From NCBI GenBank assembly GCA_048266425.1, contig JBLWZN010000020.1:12522-76521 (forward strand): DNA of 64,000 bases, read 5' to 3'. The notes beneath the pieces were generated by a model, which had not been told where the DNA came from, did not search any database, and worked only from the letters and a program-made list of their open reading frames with translations. Below are positions 34,534 through 44,222 of the stretch, in pieces. This DNA comes from Cerina sp048266425 (GTDB lineage Bacteria; Bacteroidota; Bacteroidia; Flavobacteriales; Flavobacteriaceae). Position 1 is the stretch's first letter, and every line of letters starts with the position of its first letter. Position numbers and translations under genes: made by a program.

Positions 34534-36513
34534 TTATTGGTTGCCCATTTTAAGGGCGTTATGGGTGTAGAGATAGTCGGCAACTTCATACCAGGAAATC
34601 GTGTTTTCAAGAAATTCATTTGCCATGGGAAGACTTTCTAGGTCGTTGTTTGTAGGGTCCCACTTATAAAAATTAGCCGTTTTTTGATCTCCCAGAACCA
34701 TTACCTTGTCATCCTTTAATAATCCCAACTTCCTATAAGTGCCAATAAAGGCCCTGCCATCCTCATGTTGTAATTTTAAGACATCCATCCCAAAAAAGTT
34801 GGAGTAATAATTCCATTGCAACAAGCCAAAAAGTGTAGGGAATAAGTCGATTTGGGAACTCATCGTTTCTATCTTTTTGGGCTGTTCGTTCGGAAGGTTA
34901 TAGATCAACGCTGGAATATGATGGTTCTGAACATCCAATTCTCCGCGGCCTGCGCTGTTGGCACAATGATCGCTCATAATAACAAAAACCGTATTCTTGA
35001 ACCAAGGTTTGGTCCGGGCAACCCTAAGGAATTCGCCTATGGCATAATCGGTGTATTTAACGGCACCATCGCGGCTACTGCCGGATGGGATATCTATTTT
35101 CCCCTCCGGATAGGTATAGGGCTTGTGATTGGAAGTGGTCATTACAAAGTCGAAAAAGGGCTTTCCGGCTTTATGTGCCATATCGCTTTCCTTGATGACC
35201 TTGTTGTAGATATCGGTATCACAGACCCCCCATGCATTTTCAAAGGTCACTTCATCGTCCTCAATGTTCGTACGTTTTGTGGTAATGCTTTTATCCAACA
35301 GAAAACCCCGGCCACGATCTATAATATTGAATCCGTTTCCACCAAAATAAGTATTCATGTTGTCAAAATAGCCATCGCCCCCATAAAAGAAATTTCGGTC
35401 GTACCCCTTCTCCTTGAACACTTCTCCTATAGTAAAAAGCCCTGTATTGTTTTTTCTTTTAACTATACTTCGGCCAGGGGTAGGGGGAATGGACAGGGTT
35501 ATGGCTTCCATACCACGCACGGTCCTTGTACCCGTAGCATAGAGGTTGGTAAAAAAGATACTTTCATGGGCAAGTGCATCGATATTCGGGGTTAAATTTT
35601 TGTCATTGCCCATGGAGCCCAAAAAACTGCCACTCAGGCTTTCGATACAAATGAAGATCACGTTCGGTTTTTGTTCGACGGTTACGCTATCCGAATTTTT
35701 TATACTTCGAAGTATTTTATTGGTCCGCGGTTGCAGAAAAGTACCACCATTGCGAGCAAGTTCACTTTTTACATTTTCAAAAGCTTCGGTTTCGGGGATG
35801 GTACGATAAAACTCAGTAAAAGACAATTCATTGTTTTGGAAGGCGGCAAAAAAGGAATAGATTCCTGTTTTGGAAAGTTCGTTGTTGTACCGATTATTGG
35901 ACCACTCGGCTTGTTCATTGGTAATTAAGGTTCCAAAGACCAGAGCGATCAAAAACCAAGGGGTTGCCCCAAATAGCTTTTGTCCAAAAGTGGTTGAATT
36001 GCGATAGGTATCGCTGAAAAGGCCAAACCTGTGAACAAGGAAAATATTCAATGCCACCAATACCAACATAGAGCTTATTAAAATGGGGAGAGGGTAAGAC
36101 TCGTTTATGTTTTTTACCACCTCGTAGGTATAAATCAAATAATCCACCGCAATGAAATTGAACCGACGATGGAATTCGTCCCAAAAGGTGAATTCGGCAA
36201 AAAATGAAAAGTAGATGATCAAACACCCTAAGAAGAATCCTATGGAGGTGATTACCCTATCCACCACTGTGCCATACCATTTCCTTGGAAACAGTAACAG
36301 ATAGAACAAATAGGGAATAGCGAAAAATGAAATGGTTCCGATGTCAAATAGGAAGCCGGTTATGAAAGTACGTATTACGGGGTACAAGCCTTTATCGACC
36401 TCTCCAAAATCCCAAATAAAAAGACTAAGGCGAACTATGAAGGAAACCGATAAAAAAAGTAATATAAATGCCTTTAGCAAGGCAAAACGCTTAGGAAATA
36501 TTTTTGACCACAT
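34534..36513 (-). CDS. LTA-synthase-family phosphoglycerol transferase/sulfatase-fold membrane enzyme
   Basis: Protein of 659 residues. Five membrane helices (about 12-34, 43-70, 84-107, 137-160, 183-203) precede an extracytoplasmic alkaline-phosphatase/sulfatase-fold domain (about 285-590). PNVIFICIESLSGSFLG starts the domain and carries the first metal ligand. YATGTRTVRGMEA supplies the Thr nucleophile. VIMSDHCANSAGRGEL supplies the metal Asp-His pair. The family moves phosphoglycerol from phosphatidylglycerol to glycans or lipids. The acceptor in this Gram-negative organism is unknown. The lipid kinase gene follows directly. Confidence 0.92.
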   Translation of the reverse strand: MWSKIFPKRFALLKAFILLFLSVSFIVRLSLFIWDFGEVDKGLYPVIRTFITGFLFDIGTISFFAIPYLFYLLLFPRKWYGTVVDRVITSIGFFLGCLIIYFSFFAEFTFWDEFHRRFNFIAVDYLIYTYEVVKNINESYPLPILISSMLVLVALNIFLVHRFGLFSDTYRNSTTFGQKLFGATPWFLIALVFGTLITNEQAEWSNNRYNNELSKTGIYSFFAAFQNNELSFTEFYRTIPETEAFENVKSELARNGGTFLQPRTNKILRSIKNSDSVTVEQKPNVIFICIESLSGSFLGSMGNDKNLTPNIDALAHESIFFTNLYATGTRTVRGMEAITLSIPPTPGRSIVKRKNNTGLFTIGEVFKEKGYDRNFFYGGDGYFDNMNTYFGGNGFNIIDRGRGFLLDKSITTKRTNIEDDEVTFENAWGVCDTDIYNKVIKESDMAHKAGKPFFDFVMTTSNHKPYTYPEGKIDIPSGSSRDGAVKYTDYAIGEFLRVARTKPWFKNTVFVIMSDHCANSAGRGELDVQNHHIPALIYNLPNEQPKKIETMSSQIDLFPTLFGLLQWNYYSNFFGMDVLKLQHEDGRAFIGTYRKLGLLKDDKVMVLGDQKTANFYKWDPTNNDLESLPMANEFLENTISWYEVADYLYTHNALKMGNQ

Positions 36514-36538
36514 TTAAAGACTGTCCTAAATTAAATAT

Positions 36539-36546
36539 CAAATGTA
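36539..36546 (-). promoter_or_regulatory. Possible -7 element of the LTA-synthase-like operon
   Basis: Reads TACATTTG on the minus strand, a match to TAnnTTTG, 26 bp before the start codon. The -33 position holds only a partial match. Confidence 0.4.
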
Positions 36547-36645
36547 ATTTTTAATTCTAAAGACAATTTAAAGTTTGTCCGAACGCAAGGAAATGTCCGA
36601 AACTTTGATCTCGACCTTTATTTTCCGAGGAATTTTTTGATGGGG

Positions 36646-37101
36646 TTAATCCTTGTCATCATTTTTATCAAACAGTTCCTTTTTAACTACCGTTCCACTG
36701 TTGTCGATGGCAACTTCCATCATTTCCTTTCCTTTTTTAATTTCGAACTCGTAAACAGATCCCGTACCGGTCTCGGAAATTTCAGCTTCCGTTATTTTGT
36801 AGCTGGAAAAATCAGTATCCAGCGTTTTCTTGATATCCAAAGGAATGTCGTTCATTTTAACCAAGTGTTCCGTCTCTTTCCAAGTTCCGTCCTCCAAGAA
36901 GTTTGCAGAATATTTTATTCCTTTCATTTTGAACTCCGCCTCCCATTCCATGCTGTTTTCCTTGCTCCATTTCTCGGATTTTACCATGGGAAATTTTTGG
37001 GCAAAGGCATCTATGACAGGTTGGGGAACCCCTGTATTTTGTCCATATCCGAAAGAACCAGCAATCAAAACACCAAAACCTATTAGTTTTAAATTTTTCA
37101 T
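36646..37101 (-). CDS. PepSY-like (DUF2874-type) periplasmic protein
   Basis: Protein of 151 residues with a signal peptide (KLIGFGVLIAGSFGYGQ). The mature part is one or two PepSY-like units: VIDAFAQKFPMVKSEKWSKE with WEAEFKMKG, and IKKTLDTDFSSYKITEAEI with EFEIKKGKEMMEVAID. This is the pattern of Bacteroidota DUF2874 proteins, inhibitor-like domains that often lie beside two-component systems. A kinase/regulator pair lies 1.1 kb away, with the PAP2 gene between. The gene is monocistronic. Confidence 0.85.
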   Translation of the reverse strand: MKNLKLIGFGVLIAGSFGYGQNTGVPQPVIDAFAQKFPMVKSEKWSKENSMEWEAEFKMKGIKYSANFLEDGTWKETEHLVKMNDIPLDIKKTLDTDFSSYKITEAEISETGTGSVYEFEIKKGKEMMEVAIDNSGTVVKKELFDKNDDKD

Positions 37102-37129
37102 AGTACCATGATTTATATGTTATTTATTC

Positions 37130-37137
37130 CAAAAGTA
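37130..37137 (-). promoter_or_regulatory. Possible -7 element of the PepSY-like gene
   Basis: TACTTTTG on the minus strand matches TAnnTTTG and lies 28 bp before the start codon. No good -33 partner is seen. Confidence 0.4.
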
Positions 37138-37342
37138 GGATCAAAATCTAAAGTTAAGTTCAAGGAAATCTAAAGAAAATTCGCTGCATTGGGTTGATGC
37201 TCCATTTCCTTTTCAGCTTTAAAAGAACCCAGCAAATGGGACAGAAAAGATCCTTTAATAATTCTTTAGATGGAATTTAGAATTCAGGGCGATCTTGCAA
37301 AATATCTTGGAAAATGAAATTCAATCGGACCTGTAAGCGAAT

Positions 37343-38146
37343 ATGGAGATAATTAAAATGTTAATTGCACTAACTCGGCCATTTCGATCGATAAACCGCA
37401 AAGCGATTTTTTTTCAGTTAGCACTCTTTTATGCCCTTTCGGTAACGGGGCAAAAAATGGCTGCCGATAGTATTCAGGACCAGACGAAACAGTTCACTTT
37501 TAAGACCTTGGTGGTTCCCACGGTACTCATCGGTTACGGCATTATTGGGTTGGAAAACGATCAGCTAAAAATCCTGGATTCCGAGATCAGTGAAGAGGTT
37601 ACGGAAAATATTGACGGTCAGGTTACTTTTGATGACTTTTCCCAATATCTTCCAGCACTTAGTGTTTATGGTCTCAATGCGGTAGGTATTAAAGGGAAGC
37701 ACAATTTTAAGGACCGCACCATAATTCTTGCCACTTCATATCTTATCATGGGCACCAGTGTTTTGAGCTTAAAGGCAGTCACCAATGTACAACGACCCGA
37801 TGGCAGTACATATAATTCTTTTCCATCTGGGCATACAGCTACTGCATTTATGGGAGCGGAGTTTTTATGGCAGGAATACAAGGATGTTTCAATTTGGTAT
37901 GGGATTGCAGGATATGGGGTGGCAACGGCGACCGGTGTTTTTAGAATTATGAACAATAGGCACTGGCTTTCCGATGTGGCGATGGGGGCGGGGATCGGAA
38001 TTTTGAGCACCAAGCTAGCTTATTGGATACATCCATTTATTCAGGAGAAAATATTCAAGGGGAAAAAGCAAAGATCTGGTGTTTCTACTGTAGTCCCTTT
38101 TTATAATGGGGAACAAGCCGGCTTGGGATTTTCGAAGTCGTTTTGA
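37343..38146 (+). CDS. PAP2-family membrane phosphatase
   Basis: Protein of 267 residues. The phosphatidic acid phosphatase type 2 signature is complete: KAVTNVQRP (about 147-155), FPSGHTATAF (about 162-171) and RHWLSDVAMGAGIGI (about 207-221, with R and H). An N-terminal hydrophobic segment ends in ALSVTGQ, which looks like a signal peptide, so the enzyme may be periplasmic or outer-envelope rather than a polytopic inner-membrane protein. Substrates of the family include undecaprenyl pyrophosphate and lipid A phosphates. It converges with the histidine kinase gene. Confidence 0.92.
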   Translation: MEIIKMLIALTRPFRSINRKAIFFQLALFYALSVTGQKMAADSIQDQTKQFTFKTLVVPTVLIGYGIIGLENDQLKILDSEISEEVTENIDGQVTFDDFSQYLPALSVYGLNAVGIKGKHNFKDRTIILATSYLIMGTSVLSLKAVTNVQRPDGSTYNSFPSGHTATAFMGAEFLWQEYKDVSIWYGIAGYGVATATGVFRIMNNRHWLSDVAMGAGIGILSTKLAYWIHPFIQEKIFKGKKQRSGVSTVVPFYNGEQAGLGFSKSF

Positions 38147-38168
38147 ATTAAAGCTGGAACAATTTTTG

Positions 38169-39437
38169 TCACCTTTTGTTGCCAAGAAAGTCTACTTCAA
38201 AAATATGCTCCGAGTTCTTAAACCGGTAGAGAATTCCAAAACCGTACAAGTCACATATTTTTTTTACGATTGCCAATCCCAATCCGGTGGATTTTGTTCC
38301 CGCAGATTCCCGGTAAAAACGATTAAAGAGGTTTTCAGGATGCTTTAATGGAGCGTTGCCTTGATTGCGTATAGTAAGAACGCCGTCCTTCATTTCAATC
38401 TGTATTCCTGATCCGTGCTGGCTGTGCTTAATTGCGTTGGAAATTAGGTTGGTGAACAAAATATCGGCCAAATAAGGGTCGATGTGTACGACGATATCTT
38501 CCGTTCTTATAAAATCGATTTTAATATTAGATATCTCATGGAAGTTATCTATACTTTTCTCAAGGCTATCTGCCAGATGGATTTCCTCGGTGTTTATAAA
38601 TTGTTGATTGTCAATTTTGGTCAGTAGGGTGAGTCTTTTATTGAGCTGTGCCAACCGTTGGATATCCTTTTGTAAGGAAGTCAGTTCTTCAAACTGGCCC
38701 TGGTCCAGTTTTTCGTTGTTTATCAAATTCTCTATCTTGGCCTGGATGATGGCCAAGGGAGTCTGGATCTCATGGGAAACATCCTCCGTAAACTGTTTCA
38801 GGTTTTCATAATCCGCCCTTACCTTATTGGTCCATAGCCCGATCTGTTGCTTGAGTTCGGAAAACTCGAGGATACCACTTTCTTTCAATTCCAGTGGGGA
38901 TTTCGATGTTACCTGAAAACCCTTCATCTGGTTCAGATTGTGAAAAAAGGGCGCCCACAGCCTTTCGTTTGCCCGGGAGTTGAAATAATAAAAGAACAGG
39001 AAGGCCAACAAAAGAATGATGACATAGGATATGACAATAGCCATTAAAATGTCCTCGGTTTCCACGACCAGGCTTCTTACGGTAATCTTGTATATTTGGC
39101 CATCGATATCCCTGTAAGTAGAGAGCTCGCAGAAAAGCTCCATTTCATCCTGTGAGGGATCATATATCAAGGTGTCCTTAAGGATCTCCGCACCTTTGGA
39201 AGGCTCGCGCGTTACTTCCATAACCGGGGGTAACGAGGTCAGTTCCGTACCAGAGGCCAAAGCGGTTTCTATCCTGGCTTCCGTGGAATACAGTTCTTCC
39301 TCGGCCTCCCCTTGCAGTATCCCTTTAGTGTAAAAATATAGGGCAACCGTTCCTCCCAGCATCAAAACGGTACTGATTAGCAGAAAGGTTCTAGATGCCT
39401 TTTTTAATAATCCTATTTTACTTTTTTTACCGGGCAT
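38169..39437 (-). CDS. Sensor histidine kinase
   Basis: Protein of 422 residues. Two membrane helices (about 17-36 and 131-151) flank a 95-residue periplasmic sensor. A HAMP-like linker precedes the dimerisation domain with FTEDVSHEIQTPLAI (phosphoacceptor H222), and the ATPase domain shows NLISNAIKHS (N box), NRFYRES (F box) and GLGLAIVKKI (G box). All catalytic elements are present. The start codon overlaps the response-regulator stop by one base, so they are co-translated. The signal is unknown; the neighbouring PepSY-like and PAP2 genes suggest an envelope cue. Confidence 0.95.
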   Translation of the reverse strand: MPGKKSKIGLLKKASRTFLLISTVLMLGGTVALYFYTKGILQGEAEEELYSTEARIETALASGTELTSLPPVMEVTREPSKGAEILKDTLIYDPSQDEMELFCELSTYRDIDGQIYKITVRSLVVETEDILMAIVISYVIILLLAFLFFYYFNSRANERLWAPFFHNLNQMKGFQVTSKSPLELKESGILEFSELKQQIGLWTNKVRADYENLKQFTEDVSHEIQTPLAIIQAKIENLINNEKLDQGQFEELTSLQKDIQRLAQLNKRLTLLTKIDNQQFINTEEIHLADSLEKSIDNFHEISNIKIDFIRTEDIVVHIDPYLADILFTNLISNAIKHSQHGSGIQIEMKDGVLTIRNQGNAPLKHPENLFNRFYRESAGTKSTGLGLAIVKKICDLYGFGILYRFKNSEHIFEVDFLGNKR

Positions 39438-40114
39438 TACTCTTCCTCCATAAATTTATAACCGCTGCCATATGCAGTTTTTATATACTTGGCTCCCTCA
39501 TTGGTCATTTTTTTTCTCAAATTGTTAATGTGTACGTAGATAAAGTCAAAATTATCAAGCAGGTCGCTATGGTCCCCCCAAAGGTGTTCTGCAATGATTT
39601 CTTTGGATAGTACCCTGTCCTTATTGGTCATAAAGAACAAGAGCAGATCAAATTCCTTGCGGGTCAAGGAGATTATTTTATTGTTGATATAGACTGTCCG
39701 GGAACGGGTGTCCATTTTAATTTCGTTAAATATAATGGTTTCTTCGCCTCCAAATTTGCCTCGTCTCAATACGGCTTTGATTCGGCTGTTGAGCTCGGCC
39801 AGATGAAAGGGTTTGGTGATATAGTCGTCCGCACCCAGGTCCAGTCCTTCCAGTTTGTCATCTAGGGAATTGTTAGCCGATATGATGATTATCCCGGTCT
39901 TTTTTTTGTCTTTTTTTATTGCCTTTAACACATCAAGGCCGCTTCCGGTAACCAAATTGATATCCAATAAAATTACATCATAGTCGTACAGGGAAATTTT
40001 GTAAAGCGCATCATCGTAGTCCTTGGCAGACTCGCATATATTGCCATCCCGTCCCAAATAGGTTGCGATAGATTGTCGGAGAGCCGTTTCGTCTTCTGCT
40101 ATTAGAATTTTCAC
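39437..40114 (-). CDS. OmpR-family response regulator
   Basis: Protein of 225 residues with a GTG start. Receiver domain about 1-118: acidic pocket at E7-D8, phosphoacceptor D51 (VILLDINL) and the Lys in TKPFHLAEL. Winged-helix DNA-binding domain about 128-225 with SLTRKEFDLLLFF and YGSGYKFME at the end. First gene of the kinase operon. Confidence 0.95.
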   Translation of the reverse strand: MKILIAEDETALRQSIATYLGRDGNICESAKDYDDALYKISLYDYDVILLDINLVTGSGLDVLKAIKKDKKKTGIIIISANNSLDDKLEGLDLGADDYITKPFHLAELNSRIKAVLRRGKFGGEETIIFNEIKMDTRSRTVYINNKIISLTRKEFDLLLFFMTNKDRVLSKEIIAEHLWGDHSDLLDNFDFIYVHINNLRKKMTNEGAKYIKTAYGSGYKFMEEE

Positions 40115-40146
40115 ACGTTTAAATTTTTGTATTTACCTGATAACAA

Positions 40147-40159
40147 AGTAATTATTACT
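40147..40159. promoter_or_regulatory. Short palindrome upstream of the response regulator
   Basis: AGTAAT-T-ATTACT, 33-45 bp upstream of the GTG start. Could be an autoregulatory site. AT-rich and short, so chance occurrence is possible. Confidence 0.25.
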
Positions 40160-40296
40160 CGTTTAATTGCTTATTATCTTTAATTTCAATCCCGCCAAAG
40201 GAAGATCAGACGGGATTCCTAGGGTCTGACTTGACTTCCTGATGCCTTGGAACATGGACAATGATTTATTCCTGTACCTAAATTTTTTTCAAGATC

Positions 40297-41004
40297 TTAT
40301 TTTGCGCGCACTTTCTTCATGATTTCCTCCAACATCTCTACCTGGACCTGTTGGATATTCAGAAGTTCCTGCTGCTGATGTATGATTAAATGGTCTATTT
40401 TTTCATGCAGGGTTCGGATTTCAAGCTCGGCCTTTAAATTGACCATATAGTCCTGCTTACCCCTTTCCCTGTCCTTTTCTTCCTGCCGGTTCTGACTCAT
40501 CATAATAATCGGAGCTTGTAGTGCCGCCAAACAGGATAAAATAAGGTTTAGGAGGATAAAGGGATAGGGGTCAAAGCCCTTGTTTGCCAAGACCACCATA
40601 TTGATGGAAATCCATACTAAAATGATGATGCTAAAAATAATGATGAATTTCCAACTCCCTCCGAATGAAGCTACCTTATCGGCCAAACGCTGTCCAAACA
40701 CAGTATTTGGGGTTTCGTCCTGGTCTAATTTTTCAGAAATGAGTTCATGCTCCTGAATGGTTTTTAGTACATCGCTTTCCAATTCCGTTAGCTCCCCTAC
40801 CTCGTTCAATAGATAGTTGGACAAATATTTTTGACGGTAAAAGTTGAGTTCGGAAATGGAAATTACCCCATTTCTATGGAATTGGGGGTGGTCCTTTACA
40901 ATAAGGTCATAGATCGACTTGCGAATTGTATTTGCATGCAATCGTTCATCAATTGGAAATTCCTTGTGCGAAACGCTACTTATAAATGTCTGCATCTTCT
41001 TCAT
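40297..41004 (-). CDS. DUF1003 membrane protein
   Basis: Protein of 235 residues. An N-terminal soluble part (about 1-110) is followed by two adjacent helices (about 117-138 and 146-166, WKFIIIFSIIILVWISINM and FILLNLILSCLAALQAPIIMM) that carry the DUF1003 signature, and then a coiled-coil-like C-terminus rich in charged residues (QNRQEEKDRERGKQDY onward). The function of the family is not known. Separate from its neighbours in spacing. Confidence 0.88.
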   Translation of the reverse strand: MKKMQTFISSVSHKEFPIDERLHANTIRKSIYDLIVKDHPQFHRNGVISISELNFYRQKYLSNYLLNEVGELTELESDVLKTIQEHELISEKLDQDETPNTVFGQRLADKVASFGGSWKFIIIFSIIILVWISINMVVLANKGFDPYPFILLNLILSCLAALQAPIIMMSQNRQEEKDRERGKQDYMVNLKAELEIRTLHEKIDHLIIHQQQELLNIQQVQVEMLEEIMKKVRAK

Positions 41005-41047
41005 GATTTAAATGGGTCCCGATTATATTTCCATATAAATATCCACA

Positions 41048-44044
41048 TTATTCCTTAATTAATTTTAAGATTGTTGGCAAAACCACCAACAACAAGGGCA
41101 GGGCAAAAATCAGCCCCCCAATAACCGCAATAGCCAAAGGTTGATGTAATTGGGCTCCCGCACCAATGCCAAGTGCCAAGGGTATCAATGCCATTATGGC
41201 GGCAAAGGCAGTCATCAACTTGGGCCGCAACCGGGCAGCTATGGCGTACTCAATTTTCTTGCTATGGAGCAGGACTTCGTCGGCCTCCTGATACTGACGG
41301 TAGGTAAAAATGGCATTTTCCCCAATGATCCCCACTATCATAATGATCCCGGTGTAGCTGCCCACGTTCAGGGCGGTCCCGGTAAGCCAAAGCCCAAAAA
41401 GGCATCCGGCGACACCCAGAATAGCGATAAAAATAATGGTCAGTGCAATTTTGATCCTTCGGAACAAAAACAGGATTACAATAAACACCAAAAGGACCGC
41501 GGAGACCAATATGAGTATCAATTCCTTAAAGGCCTGTTGCTGCTCCAGATAGGCCCCGGCATACTCTAGGTGGTAATTGGGGGGAAGGCTTATTTTTTGG
41601 GATAATTGATCCTTAATGTCGAGCAAGGTATTGCCCAGGTCCCTATTGTTAAGCCGCGCCGTTATCACCCCCATGGATTTTTGATTTTCACGTTCGATCT
41701 GTGCCACGCCTTTTTCCAAAATAACCTTGGCAACCTTGTCCATAGGAATACTAGATCCGTTGGCCAAAAGTATTTGGGTATGCTTGATATCCTGCACCGA
41801 AGTTTTATAGGCACTGGGATAGAGCATCCTGATATTGATCGTTTGGATCCCGTTGATCATATTGCTTATCACGGTTCCTTCGAGCTGGGTTTGCAGTTGA
41901 AGTTGAAAATCGGCCGCTGTCAATCCCATCTGGGCCAATACGGGAATGTTGGGTTCCAAATGGATTTCTGGCCCTGCAATAACGATACCGTCAAAAACAT
42001 CGGCCGTGCCCTTCACCTTTTCGACCTCTGAGGCAATTTCCCTTGAAAGGGTTTGAAGTGTATTCCTGTCGTCACCAAAAACCTTGATTTCAATGGGTTG
42101 AACCGAACTCATCAGATCGCCCAACATATCACCTATAACTTGGCCAAAATCTATCGTAAGCTGTGGTACTGCATTTTCTATCTTGATGCGAATTTCGTCC
42201 GAAACCTCTTCGGTGGTCTTGGACCGATTACTTTTCAGTTTGATCAAATAATCCCCTCGATTGGGTTCGGTAATAAAGAAGCCCATTTGGGTGCCTGCTC
42301 GTGAAGAAAAAGCTTCCACCTCAGGCTGTTCATGAAGGATACCGTTCACTATGGAAAGCATTCTACCGGTCTCTTCCAAGGTGGTGCCGGGTGGACTATT
42401 AAAATCCAGGACGATACTCCCCTCATCCATGTCCGGTAAAAATCCCGAGGGTAATCTAGAAGGTAGCACTAGTATGATTGCAATACAAAGTACGGCAAAA
42501 ATGAATCCGATCCAGGGGCTGCCCAAAACAAAGTGTATCCAACGCGTACTCGATTCTGTCTTTGCCTTGGGTGGATTGTTTCTGGAAAACACTACGGACA
42601 GCACGGGTACTATAAGCCAGGTGACGAAAAAGGAACAGGCCAAGGCAATGATCATGCTAAAGGCCATTACCTTAAAATATGCTCCGGCCACCCCTGTCAT
42701 TAAAATAAAGGGTACAAAAATCACCATAGTGCTTAGGGATGATCCCAACATTGCCGGTAAGAGATGGTCTATAGCCTCACGGGCGCACCAGGTTATGGAC
42801 TTCTCGGGATGTTCCTCCCTTATTTTATGGATCTGTTCCAGAATTATTACTACATCATCGATCATTAGGCCAATGGCCGCCGCGATGGCCCCCAAGGTCA
42901 TGATATTGAACGTATAGCCAAACGCATCCAAAACAATTAGGGTCAACGAAAGGGAAACCGGAATGGTGAAGAGAACGACCATACTCGCGGAGAATGATCG
43001 GAGGAATAAAATGACGACGAGCAAGGCCAGTGCCAGACCGATCCACAACACATCCTTTATACTGCGGATGCTGCTGTTTACAAAATTGGCCTGTTGGTAA
43101 TAAGGCACCAATTTTACGCCTATAGGAAGGAGTTTGGCCAAATCGGCTACCTTTTGTTCGATGTTGGTGTTCACATCGATGAGATTGGCATCGGGCTGTT
43201 TAACGACGGCGATCAAAGGCACATCCTTGCCGTTGGCGTTTATCCTAACGTACTGTTTGGCTTCGTTTACAATTATGTCGGCGACATCCTTAAGCCTTAT
43301 CAATCTGGATTGTGAGTTTACGATGACCAGGTTTTGAAGGTCCTGGAGATCGTCGACGGCATTGTCCGTAAGGGTGAGATACATGCGGTTATAGTCCGAT
43401 ATATACCCATTGGATTGTAAGATATTGGAATTGACCACGGCGTCCCGGATGGTGGGCAGGGAAATCCCCAAAGCTTTCAGTACTTGAGGTTTTAGGACGA
43501 TCTGGTATTCCATATCCTTACCACCGATAACAGCAATGTCCGAAACGCCTGGAGTGGCGGCCAAATAGGGCCTGATTTGATATTTTGCAATTTTTTTGAG
43601 CGCTACTTGGGAGAGGTTGCCCTCTAAGGAGTATCCCATTACCGGTAAAATGGACGGGTTCATTTTTTCTACCGAAAAAACCGTATTGGGCAAAATATTT
43701 CCTTTTTCTTGGTTGATAAAGGATTCTATTTGAGACTTTGCCGTGTTGATGTCCATGTTCCAATTTAGAAAAACAGAAATCTCGCAACTGCCCCTTGAAG
43801 TGGTACTGCGAATATATTTTAGCCCTTCCGTCCTCCGGATGATATTCTCCAGTGGAACGGTGACCGTGGTCATCATCTTATCTACCGGTTGTTGACCCGC
43901 ATCTGCAATTACCTTGATTTTGGGAAACGTAATGTCTGGGAAAAGTCCGGTTTTAAGGTTCTTATAGGTAAATACCCCACCGGCCAACAATAAAATGGCG
44001 ATGGCCAATAGGGGATATTTGTATTTAGAATGTAAGTCTGCCAA
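41048..44044 (-). CDS. RND efflux permease
   Basis: Protein of 998 residues, proton-driven inner-membrane pump of a tripartite exporter. It has an N-terminal helix followed by LFPDITFPKIKV, two large periplasmic loops, and the RND core (IDDVVIILEQIHKIREEHP in helix 4 and GIIGENAIFTYRQYQEAD in the second half). No ATG is available: the frame begins with TTG at 44044 and is closed by a stop six codons upstream, and an ATG at 44090 lies in another frame that stops after 11 codons. The N-terminus is thus short compared with most RND proteins. It is not clear whether the substrate is metal or organic. Adaptor gene is 178 bp upstream, same direction. Confidence 0.9.
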   Translation of the reverse strand: MADLHSKYKYPLLAIAILLLAGGVFTYKNLKTGLFPDITFPKIKVIADAGQQPVDKMMTTVTVPLENIIRRTEGLKYIRSTTSRGSCEISVFLNWNMDINTAKSQIESFINQEKGNILPNTVFSVEKMNPSILPVMGYSLEGNLSQVALKKIAKYQIRPYLAATPGVSDIAVIGGKDMEYQIVLKPQVLKALGISLPTIRDAVVNSNILQSNGYISDYNRMYLTLTDNAVDDLQDLQNLVIVNSQSRLIRLKDVADIIVNEAKQYVRINANGKDVPLIAVVKQPDANLIDVNTNIEQKVADLAKLLPIGVKLVPYYQQANFVNSSIRSIKDVLWIGLALALLVVILFLRSFSASMVVLFTIPVSLSLTLIVLDAFGYTFNIMTLGAIAAAIGLMIDDVVIILEQIHKIREEHPEKSITWCAREAIDHLLPAMLGSSLSTMVIFVPFILMTGVAGAYFKVMAFSMIIALACSFFVTWLIVPVLSVVFSRNNPPKAKTESSTRWIHFVLGSPWIGFIFAVLCIAIILVLPSRLPSGFLPDMDEGSIVLDFNSPPGTTLEETGRMLSIVNGILHEQPEVEAFSSRAGTQMGFFITEPNRGDYLIKLKSNRSKTTEEVSDEIRIKIENAVPQLTIDFGQVIGDMLGDLMSSVQPIEIKVFGDDRNTLQTLSREIASEVEKVKGTADVFDGIVIAGPEIHLEPNIPVLAQMGLTAADFQLQLQTQLEGTVISNMINGIQTINIRMLYPSAYKTSVQDIKHTQILLANGSSIPMDKVAKVILEKGVAQIERENQKSMGVITARLNNRDLGNTLLDIKDQLSQKISLPPNYHLEYAGAYLEQQQAFKELILILVSAVLLVFIVILFLFRRIKIALTIIFIAILGVAGCLFGLWLTGTALNVGSYTGIIMIVGIIGENAIFTYRQYQEADEVLLHSKKIEYAIAARLRPKLMTAFAAIMALIPLALGIGAGAQLHQPLAIAVIGGLIFALPLLLVVLPTILKLIKE

Positions 44045-44222
44045 AAGACGCGATTTATATTAATTTATGTATTCTCAACTTATTGACCATGGCTGAAATT
44101 GGAAAATAGAACACAGGGAAGAGAAAAAATTCTAGGGCCTAAGAAATCCGGCACGTTATTTTAGTCTTGTCTCTAGTCTCTTTTCTATATTCTCTGTACT
44201 TTTTTCTTCCCATTTACCAAGG

